From Maritimibacter sp. (lineage in GTDB: Bacteria; Pseudomonadota; Alphaproteobacteria; Rhodobacterales; Rhodobacteraceae): a stretch of DNA of 13,023 bases. Below are positions 6,919-13,023 of the stretch, piece after piece. Below the pieces are notes generated by a model. It saw only the letters and a program-made list of their open reading frames with translations. It made no database searches and was not told where the DNA came from. The position numbers and the translations under genes were made by a program. The stretch spans positions 7,394-20,416 of the forward strand of contig DOUP01000190.1 in assembly GCA_003520545.1 (NCBI GenBank), written 5' to 3'. Numbering within the stretch: the first letter of the stretch is position 1; every line of letters starts with the position of its first letter.

Positions 6919-8220
6919 ATGTCTGACCTCTCCTATGTGCGCAAGGACATGCTCCCGGAAAAGGCGCCGCCGGTGTCCGAAGTGGGCGCGATCGGTTGGC
7001 TGCGGGCCAATCTGTTCTCCGGCTGGTTCAACTCGATCCTGACCGTCGCGTCGGTTTACCTGATCTACACTCTGGTCTCGTCGATCCTGCCGTGGCTCTG
7101 GTCCCCGACATGGAGTGCCGGGTCGCTCAGCGAGTGCCGGGAGATCGTTGCCGAGCTTGGCAAGGAACATGGGGGCGCGTGCTATGGCGTCATCACGGAA
7201 CGCTGGCAGCAGCTTCTCTTCGGGTTCTACCCTCAGGAGTTGCGCTGGCGGCCGATACTGACCTTCGTCCTGCTCTTCGTGGCGCTGGCTCCGGTGCTCT
7301 TCACCGATGGCGTGCCGCGCAAGATGCTTTGGTTCACGGGCCTCTACCTCTTCCTTGCGCCTTGGCTGATGTGGGGTGGGGCGATCTGGACACCGCTTCT
7401 GGTCATCGCCGGGCTGGCGCTGGGCGCGTTGGCGTTTCGGGTCCTGTCGGGCGTGATCGGCGCGCTTGGGGCGACCATCGCCGCCATCGTCGCGCCGATC
7501 CTGTTCTGGCTGTTCCTTGTCGGTCCGCTCTCCAGCGCCCTTGCCTCGATCATCCCGCTTGGGATCGAAGTGGTCGAAAGCCGCCTTTTCGGGGGCTTCA
7601 TGCTATCGGTCTGGATCGGTGTCGTCGCCATCGCCATCTCTCTCGTGCTTGGCGTGGTACTGGCGCTTGGCCGTCAGTCGGACCTGATGATCGTCAAGTA
7701 CCTTTCCGTGGGCTTCATCGAGTTCATCCGTGGCGTGCCCCTGATCACGCTCTTGTTCGTGGCCTCGACGCTTCTAAACATCTTCCTGCCGCCGGGCACG
7801 AATTTCGACATCATCCTGCGGGTCATGATCATGGCGACACTCTTTGCCTCGGCGTACATCGCAGAAGTGGTGCGCGGTGGGCTTGCCGCCTTGCCGCGCG
7901 GGCAATACGAGGCGGCTGATGCGCTGGGGTTGGACTACTGGAAGTCGCAACGGCTGATCATCCTGCCGCAAGCGCTGAAAATCTCGATCCCCGGTATCGT
8001 GTCGACCTTTATCGGTCTGTTCAAGGACACCACCCTGGTGTCGATCATCGGTCTCTTGGACCCCATCGGCCTGACGGGTTCGATCCGTGCCGACGCGAAC
8101 TGGAACGGGATCGTGTGGGAGCTTTACGGCTTCATCGCGCTTCTCTTCTTCCTCTCCTGTTTCACCATGTCCCGCTATTCCATGTGGCTTGAACGCAAGC
8201 TGCGCAAAGGCCACAGTTAA
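6919..8220 (+). CDS. aapM: General L-amino acid ABC transporter, permease AapM/BztC
   Basis: The second permease, expected to pair with AapQ. The 433-aa product has a cytoplasmic N-terminus, a first membrane helix at about 41-61, and a loop with Cys73 and Cys88 that could lie in the periplasm. Several further hydrophobic segments (about 113-225) come before the conserved permease half, which contains VGFIEFIRGVPLITLLF and the EAA loop at 331-350 (EAADALG ending in LP). AAGGAG at 6906-6911 lies 7 bases before the ATG, and only one base separates the aapQ stop from this start, so the two permeases are probably made in step. The long N-terminal membrane region is a feature of AapM/BztC compared with generic GlnP/HisM proteins. 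No irregularity is seen. Confidence 0.94.
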   Translation: MSDLSYVRKDMLPEKAPPVSEVGAIGWLRANLFSGWFNSILTVASVYLIYTLVSSILPWLWSPTWSAGSLSECREIVAELGKEHGGACYGVITERWQQLLFGFYPQELRWRPILTFVLLFVALAPVLFTDGVPRKMLWFTGLYLFLAPWLMWGGAIWTPLLVIAGLALGALAFRVLSGVIGALGATIAAIVAPILFWLFLVGPLSSALASIIPLGIEVVESRLFGGFMLSVWIGVVAIAISLVLGVVLALGRQSDLMIVKYLSVGFIEFIRGVPLITLLFVASTLLNIFLPPGTNFDIILRVMIMATLFASAYIAEVVRGGLAALPRGQYEAADALGLDYWKSQRLIILPQALKISIPGIVSTFIGLFKDTTLVSIIGLLDPIGLTGSIRADANWNGIVWELYGFIALLFFLSCFTMSRYSMWLERKLRKGHS

Positions 8221-8232
8221 AGGAGCCTGCCC

Positions 8233-9024
<792 letters not shown>

Positions 9025-9043
9025 GCCCAACCGTTTTCGCTGG

Positions 9044-9589
9044 TTATTCCGCGGCGGTCGCTTTGACCGCCGCGTCTTCTTCGGCCTCGATCAATTCACG
9101 CGGCACGGCAAAGTCGACCAGGCGACCGGAGCGCCAGGTGATATCGTCCCAGCCCTGCGTGCCAAATTCCACCACGGCGGTCGCACCGGTGGGGAACCGG
9201 TCGAAGATGTGCTCCTGGGGCGGCGCATCCACGATGGATTGCGCCATGAAAGAGCAGCCCGGATTATGCGCGATCATCATGACCGTCTGCCCACTGGCGC
9301 CGCGCAGAATGTTCAAAAGCGTATCCGGCTCGGACAAATACAGGGCCGACGCGATATCGGCCTCCGCGCTCCAACCTGCGGTGCGCGCGATCGTATCCCA
9401 CGTTTCACGCGTGCGCTCCGCGGAGGAAACCAACGCCTCGTCGGGCGTGTAACCCTTGGCGTCCAACCAACGCCCCAACGCCTGCGCCGAGGCACGTCCA
9501 CGCTTGTTGAGCGGCCGGTCGTGATCGCTCATCAGTGGGTCGTCCCAACTGGATTTCGCATGCCTTGTAAGGATCAGGCGCAATGTCAT
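9044..9589 (-). CDS. sixA: SixA-type histidine phosphatase
   Basis: Histidine phosphatase superfamily, SixA branch: small cytoplasmic phosphohistidine phosphatases. E. coli SixA acts on phosphorylated histidine in phosphotransfer proteins, but the target here is unknown. From the ATG at 9589 the product is 181 aa. TRHAKSSW at 8-15 carries the catalytic His10 that is transiently phosphorylated, SSAERTRETW at 55-64 supplies Arg59, and MIAHNPGC near 105-112 gives the second histidine, His108. The start is fixed by GGGAGGA 6 bases upstream (9596-9602, complement). An in-frame GTG at 9673, overlapping the argB stop as GTGA, would add 28 residues before the usual family start and is less likely. 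The gene lies 80 bases after argB on the same strand. Relatives are sometimes annotated only as phosphoglycerate mutase family. Confidence 0.9.
   Translation of the reverse strand: MTLRLILTRHAKSSWDDPLMSDHDRPLNKRGRASAQALGRWLDAKGYTPDEALVSSAERTRETWDTIARTAGWSAEADIASALYLSEPDTLLNILRGASGQTVMMIAHNPGCSFMAQSIVDAPPQEHIFDRFPTGATAVVEFGTQGWDDITWRSGRLVDFAVPRELIEAEEDAAVKATAAE
9050..9074 (+). terminator. Terminator-like stem for the aap operon, inside the convergent sixA gene
   Basis: CGCGGCGGTC (9050-9059) and GACCGCCGCG (9065-9074) form a perfect ten-pair stem with a five-base loop (9060-9064). It starts 26 bases after the aapP stop and on the + strand is followed by TCTTCTT, a weak T-rich tail. On the minus strand no T run follows it. 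A smaller GGGC/GCCC stem at 9016-9028, spanning the aapP stop, is followed five bases later by TTTT (9034-9037). Together they are the only plausible + strand transcript ends here. The larger stem also encodes the C-terminal AVKATAAE of SixA. Confidence 0.5.
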
Positions 9590-9595
9590 GAAGTG

Positions 9596-9602
9596 TCCTC
9601 CC
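9596..9602 (-). promoter_or_regulatory. Strong ribosome binding site that fixes the sixA start
   Basis: Read on the minus strand the bases are GGGAGGA, six bases before the ATG at 9589. This near-consensus Shine-Dalgarno sequence favours the 181-aa SixA over the upstream GTG at 9673, which would have to rely on coupling to argB termination. Confidence 0.7.
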
Positions 9603-9669
9603 GGTGGAGGCCATTTGTACCCTCTGGGCGCACGAGCGACAAGCCGCAGCGCAGCATCGGCGCCTTCTG

Positions 9670-10533
9670 TCACCCTTGGCGGATCAGCGAACCGGGGCCT
9701 TGCTCGGTGTAAAGCTCAAGCAGACAAGCGTTTTCCACGCGACCGTCCAGGATCACCACCGCGCGCACGCCGCCGTCGATTGCAGCCAGCGCGGTTTCGG
9801 TTTTGGGAATCATGCCGCCCGCGATGGTTCCGTCATTGATCATCTCGCGGATTTGCATGGCGGTGAGTTCGGTCACCCAGTTCCCGTCACGGCCCTTTAC
9901 GCCGGGCACATCTGTGAGCAAGAGCAGCCGGTCGGCCTTGAGCGCCGCCGCAATCGCGCCCGCAGCCGTGTCGCCGTTCACGTTGAACGTCTCGCCATCC
10001 CGGCCCACGCCGATGGGCGCGATCACGGGGATGGTTTCGCTTTCGGCCAAGCGGCGCAGCACGAAGGGGTCAACCTCGACGGGGGTTCCGACAAAGCCCA
10101 GCTTGGGATCGGTCGGCTCGCAGACCATGAGGTTCGCGTCCTTCCCGGAAAGGCCCACGGCGCGACCGCCCTCGGCGTTGATAGCCTGCACGATCCGTTT
10201 GTTGACACGACCCGACAGCACCATCTCGACGACTTCGACGGTCGCCGCGTCCGTCACGCGCTTGCCGTCGACCCATTCGCTTTCGACGCCGAGTTTCGCC
10301 AGCATCTCGTTGATCATCGGCCCACCGCCGTGCACCACCACGGGGTTCACCCCGACGTGCCGCATGAGCACGATGTCTCGCGCAAAGCTCTCCATCGCTT
10401 CGTCGTCGCCCATCGCGTTGCCGCCGAATTTCACGACCACGGTCGCGCCTTCGTACCGTTGCAGGTAGGGCAGGGCTTCGTTCAAAGTGCGGGCGGCAGC
10501 GATCCAGTCGCGGTTCATGCTGAGCTTTCTCAT
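9670..10533 (-). CDS. argB: Acetylglutamate kinase
   Basis: ArgB phosphorylates N-acetyl-L-glutamate with ATP, the second step of arginine synthesis, in the cytoplasm. The 287-aa product shows the amino-acid-kinase fold: KFGGNAMG at 35-42 (ATP phosphate contacts), VVHGGGPMINEML from 66 (acetylglutamate loop) and the conserved TDVPGVKG further on. A helical N-terminal lead, about residues 7-27 (RDWIAAARTLNEALPYLQRY), precedes the kinase core. Such an extra helix is found in the arginine-inhibited hexameric enzymes (for example Pseudomonas and Thermotoga), so feedback inhibition by arginine is likely but inferred. Two starts are possible: ATG 10533, with GAGGA 10 bases upstream, and ATG 10518 (MNRDWIA), which resembles relatives but has a weaker site. 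The gene follows engB by 87 bases. Confidence 0.96.
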   Translation of the reverse strand: MRKLSMNRDWIAAARTLNEALPYLQRYEGATVVVKFGGNAMGDDEAMESFARDIVLMRHVGVNPVVVHGGGPMINEMLAKLGVESEWVDGKRVTDAATVEVVEMVLSGRVNKRIVQAINAEGGRAVGLSGKDANLMVCEPTDPKLGFVGTPVEVDPFVLRRLAESETIPVIAPIGVGRDGETFNVNGDTAAGAIAAALKADRLLLLTDVPGVKGRDGNWVTELTAMQIREMINDGTIAGGMIPKTETALAAIDGGVRAVVILDGRVENACLLELYTEQGPGSLIRQG

Positions 10534-10574
10534 GGCTTGTGGGTCCTCGGGACGCGTCTCATGTGGTGATACGC

Positions 10575-10605
10575 GGGCCGGAGAGGCTCTTCAAGCCTGC
10601 GGCCC
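10575..10605 (-). other. Hairpin in the engB-argB spacer
   Basis: GGGCCG (10575-10580) pairs with CGGCCC (10600-10605) and AGGCT (10584-10588) with AGCCT (10594-10598), around a five-base loop (10589-10593) and an uneven internal loop (10581-10583 opposite 10599). It fills the middle of the 87-base gap between engB and argB. No T run follows on the minus strand, so it is not a standard terminator; it could act as a stability or processing element. The rest of the gap shows nothing I can name. Confidence 0.35.
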
Positions 10606-10620
10606 CGGCGCGACGGCGGT

Positions 10621-11277
10621 CTAGTCCAGCCCGGCGATGATCGCGCGGAGTGTCGCGATACCGTCTCCCTTGTCCGAAGACGTCAGAACGATCTCCGGGT
10701 AGGCGGCCGGATGTTTGGACAAACGCTCGCGCACCTGCGCCAGCACTTTTTCACGGTCATTGGCTTTGACCTTGTCGGCCTTGGTCAACACCACCTGAAA
10801 GGTGACGGCGGCGCTGTCCAGCAGCGACATGATTTCCTCATCGACGTCTTTGATCCCATGCCGATGGTCGACCAGCACGAAGGCGCGGCGCAGCGTGGCG
10901 CGGCCCTGGAGGTAAGACTTCAGGAGCTTTTGCCAATCCCGCACCTTGGCCAGCGGCGCGTTGGCATAGCCATAGCCGGGCAAGTCGACCAGGTAGGGGC
11001 CGCCGAGCGTGGTGAAGAAGTTGATCTCCTGCGTCCGGCCCGGCGTGTTCGAGGCGCGGGCCAGCCCCTTGCGCCCGGTCAGCGCATTGATGAGAGACGA
11101 CTTGCCAACGTTGGAACGTCCGGCGAAGCAGACCTCCAGCCGGTCGTCAGGCGGCAGCCCGGACATCGCGACGACGCCCTTGAGAAAATCGGTTTCCCCC
11201 GCGAAGAGTTTGCGCCCCGCTTCGCGGGACGCCTCATCCGGCGCTTCGGCCAGTGGGAAGGGGAGGGGCGTGGTCAT
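10621..11277 (-). CDS. engB: Ribosome-assembly GTPase EngB/YsxC (YihA)
   Basis: EngB is a small TRAFAC-class GTPase needed for large ribosomal subunit maturation in many bacteria. In the 218-aa product the G motifs are in order: G1 GRSNVGKSS at 53-61, the G2 threonine in NTPGRTQ (Thr82), G3 DLPG at 98-101, G4 TKAD at 165-168 and G5-like TSSDKG at 199-204. The frame stays open upstream into yidC to 11355, but ATG 11277 (MTTPLPFPLAEA) gives normal family length and lies just 4 bases after the yidC stop, with AGGGG close before it. This arrangement points to translational coupling with yidC. The gene name follows the B. subtilis/E. coli family. There is no oddity in its motifs. Confidence 0.95.
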   Translation of the reverse strand: MTTPLPFPLAEAPDEASREAGRKLFAGETDFLKGVVAMSGLPPDDRLEVCFAGRSNVGKSSLINALTGRKGLARASNTPGRTQEINFFTTLGGPYLVDLPGYGYANAPLAKVRDWQKLLKSYLQGRATLRRAFVLVDHRHGIKDVDEEIMSLLDSAAVTFQVVLTKADKVKANDREKVLAQVRERLSKHPAAYPEIVLTSSDKGDGIATLRAIIAGLD

Positions 11278-11281
11278 GCCC

Positions 11282-13023
11282 CTACTTCTTTTCTTCGGCG
11301 GGCTTCTTTTTGAAGCTCGACTTGATGTTGCCGAAAATGTCCGGCTTGGCGCCATGGCTGCGCATGATCGTGTATTGCTGGATGAAGGTCAGCGTGTTGT
11401 TCGTGATCCAGTAGAGCACGAGACCGCTGGCGAACCGACCCAGCATGAACATGAAGACCCAGGGCATCCAGTTCATGATCGTCGCCTGCGTCGCGTCGGC
11501 GGGCGCGGGATTGAGCTTTTGCTGCAACCACATGGAGATACCGAGAAGGATCGGGAGGATGCCGAGCGAGAAGAAGTAGATCCAGCTCGTCGGGTCAGGT
11601 GACGCGTTCGGCAGCAGGCCAAAGAGGTTCAGGATCGACGACGGATCGGGCGCCGACAGGTCGCGGATCCAGCCGAACCACGGCTCATGGCGTAGCTCCA
11701 GCGTGACGAAAACCACCTTGTAGAGCGAGAACCAGATCGGGATTTGCAGAAGGATCGGCAGACAGCCGGAGGCAGGGTTCACCTTCTCCTTCTTGTAAAG
11801 CTCCATCATTTCCTGCTGGACCTTCATCTTGTCGTCCCCCGCGTTTTCGCGGATCTGCTCCATCTGGGGCTGAAGCTCTTTCATCTTCGCCATGGAGACA
11901 TAAGAGCGGTAGGCCAGCGGGAAGAGCACCATCTTGATGACGAAGGTCAGGCCGATGATCGCCCAGCCCATGTTGCCGATGAGCGCGTGGAGGTAGTGCA
12001 GCACCGCGAAGATCGGCTTGGTCAGGAAGAAGAACATCCCCCAATCGATCGAGTCGAGCAGTCGGTAAACGTTCTGTTCGTTCTGGTATTCGCGGATGAC
12101 GCCCCACTCCTTCGCGCCGGCGAAAAGCCGGGTGTCGATGGTGGCGGTGTCGCCCGCGGCCACGTCCATGACAGGAAGGCGGACGTCCGTCTGGTAGATG
12201 TCCGCGCCTTGCAGGTACTTGACGACCGACGTGAATGCCTGGCCGTTTTCGGGGATGATCAGCGTTTGCCAGTAGTGGTCGGTGAAGCCGATCCAGCCCT
12301 CACCATTCGCGGTGACTGTTTCGGCGGGGGTGCCTTCGCGCGCATCGACTTCGAAATCGGCGACATCGCCATAGTCGATTTCAGTCAGTTCTTCTTCCGT
12401 CTGGCGGATGACGCCTTCGTGCAGGATGAAGAAGCCTTTGAGGTTGGTCGGCTCGCCGTGCCGGACGATCTGGCTGTAGGGGGCGAGGCGGACGGCGGTT
12501 TCGGTGCCGTTCTCGACCGATTGGGCGACGGTGAACATGTAGTCCTCGTCGACCGAAATGGTGCGACGGAAGGTCAGGCCGTTCGGGCTTTCCCAAACCA
12601 GGGTGACAGGGCTGTCGGGCGCGAGCGTTTCGCCGTCTTCAACCTGCCATTCGGTGGTCGCGCCCGGCACGTCGTCGGTGCCCAGATCGCCTGCGGGCGA
12701 CCAGCCGTAGAGCGTGTAATAGGCTTCCGGCTCGCCGGCGGGCTTCAGAAGGGTGACCGTATCGCTACCGGCGTCGAGCGTTTCCTTGTAATCCTTGAGG
12801 TCCAGATCATCGATGCGACCGCCGGTGAGCGCAATGGAGCCGGAGAGTTTCGGCGTGTCGATCTGGATTCGTTCACTGCCCGCAACAGCATTGGCAGCGG
12901 TGTCCGCATTGGTTGCAGCGGGAGTGGTTTCGCTACCCGTGCTGACCGCGGCCGGGGGTGTCGCGACGCCACCTTCGTCAACCGCGCCCGGGGCGAGCGT
13001 CTCCGCGACCTCCTCGGGCTGCG
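11282..13023 (-). CDS. yidC: Membrane protein insertase YidC (5' end outside the window)
   Basis: YidC/Oxa1 inserts inner-membrane proteins, alone or with SecYEG. The frame is open from the TAG at 11282-11284 to the window edge, 579 codons plus a partial one. The GTG at 12670 is internal: the residues before it are YidC-like (for example RIDDLDLKDYKETL and YYTLYGW). About 25-35 residues, including the first membrane helix, should be missing. The visible part begins with an Ala/Thr/Pro/Glu-rich periplasmic linker, then the beta-rich P1 domain, then the conserved Oxa1 domain with YVSMAKMKELQPQ, MMELYKKEKVNP, CLPILLQIPIWF and YWITNNTLTFIQQ. It ends in a basic tail (FKKKPAEEKK), as expected for ribosome contact. 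The lysine at 11933-11935 sits where E. coli has the groove arginine R366. It overlaps nothing and is 4 bases from engB. Confidence 0.95.
   Translation of the reverse strand, partial: QPEEVAETLAPGAVDEGGVATPPAAVSTGSETTPAATNADTAANAVAGSERIQIDTPKLSGSIALTGGRIDDLDLKDYKETLDAGSDTVTLLKPAGEPEAYYTLYGWSPAGDLGTDDVPGATTEWQVEDGETLAPDSPVTLVWESPNGLTFRRTISVDEDYMFTVAQSVENGTETAVRLAPYSQIVRHGEPTNLKGFFILHEGVIRQTEEELTEIDYGDVADFEVDAREGTPAETVTANGEGWIGFTDHYWQTLIIPENGQAFTSVVKYLQGADIYQTDVRLPVMDVAAGDTATIDTRLFAGAKEWGVIREYQNEQNVYRLLDSIDWGMFFFLTKPIFAVLHYLHALIGNMGWAIIGLTFVIKMVLFPLAYRSYVSMAKMKELQPQMEQIRENAGDDKMKVQQEMMELYKKEKVNPASGCLPILLQIPIWFSLYKVVFVTLELRHEPWFGWIRDLSAPDPSSILNLFGLLPNASPDPTSWIYFFSLGILPILLGISMWLQQKLNPAPADATQATIMNWMPWVFMFMLGRFASGLVLYWITNNTLTFIQQYTIMRSHGAKPDIFGNIKSSFKKKPAEEKK

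Noticed and set aside
9604..10569. A 321-codon open frame on the + strand antisense to argB.
   Set aside because: Composition is His/Gly/Asp/Val-rich with no motif, and ArgB on the other strand is complete and unmistakable.
12668..12670. GTG as the start of a 462-aa protein at the right end.
   Set aside because: The same frame continues to the window edge with clear YidC P1-domain and linker sequence, so the GTG is an internal valine codon.

Overview
The window is a high-GC (about 60-65% by eye) stretch of ordinary chromosomal DNA from an alphaproteobacterium, most likely a member of the Rhodobacterales (Roseobacter/Rhodobacter/Paracoccus group). The evidence is an Atp12-type F1-ATPase assembly chaperone (an alphaproteobacterial and mitochondrial protein), a four-gene AapJQMP/BztABCD amino-acid importer whose protein lengths (338, 434, 433 and 263 aa) resemble what I recall for the Rhodobacter Bzt system, and the gene orders rarA-crcB-rluC-HAD-ATP12 and yidC-engB-argB, which I associate with that group. 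There are no transposases, integrases, tRNAs, rRNAs, CRISPR arrays or abrupt changes in base or codon use. I see no sign of horizontal transfer and no convincing new multi-gene system.

Layout. Bases 1-47 hold the last codons of an unidentified upstream gene. Bases 117-4262 (+) hold five tightly packed genes: rarA (replication-fork maintenance ATPase), crcB (fluoride channel), an RluC-type rRNA pseudouridine synthase, a HAD phosphatase and the ATP12 chaperone. The last four overlap by 4, 13 and 4 bases and are probably translationally coupled. A 211-base intergenic region (4263-4473) carries possible promoter elements and leader hairpins. It is followed by the aap/bzt operon (4474-9024, +): periplasmic binding protein, two permeases and ATPase. 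A GAAA-capped hairpin followed by a short T run lies between the binding-protein gene and the permease genes, which is the usual way to make more binding protein than membrane complex.

From 9044 to the end of the window the genes are on the minus strand, convergent with the transporter operon. In transcription order they are yidC (membrane protein insertase, cut by the window edge), engB/ysxC (ribosome-assembly GTPase), argB (acetylglutamate kinase, arginine synthesis) and a SixA-type histidine phosphatase. A perfect 10-bp stem inside the 3' end of the sixA gene, just past the aapP stop codon, is well placed to end or stabilise the transporter transcript.

Functionally the window mixes housekeeping (fork repair, rRNA modification, ribosome and ATP synthase assembly, membrane insertion) with nitrogen and amino-acid economy (import of glutamate/aspartate-type amino acids, arginine synthesis). 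The points most worth a second look are RNA-level: a leader hairpin abutting the rarA start, the aapJ leader, the intra-operon terminator and the terminator-like stem embedded in the convergent sixA gene.
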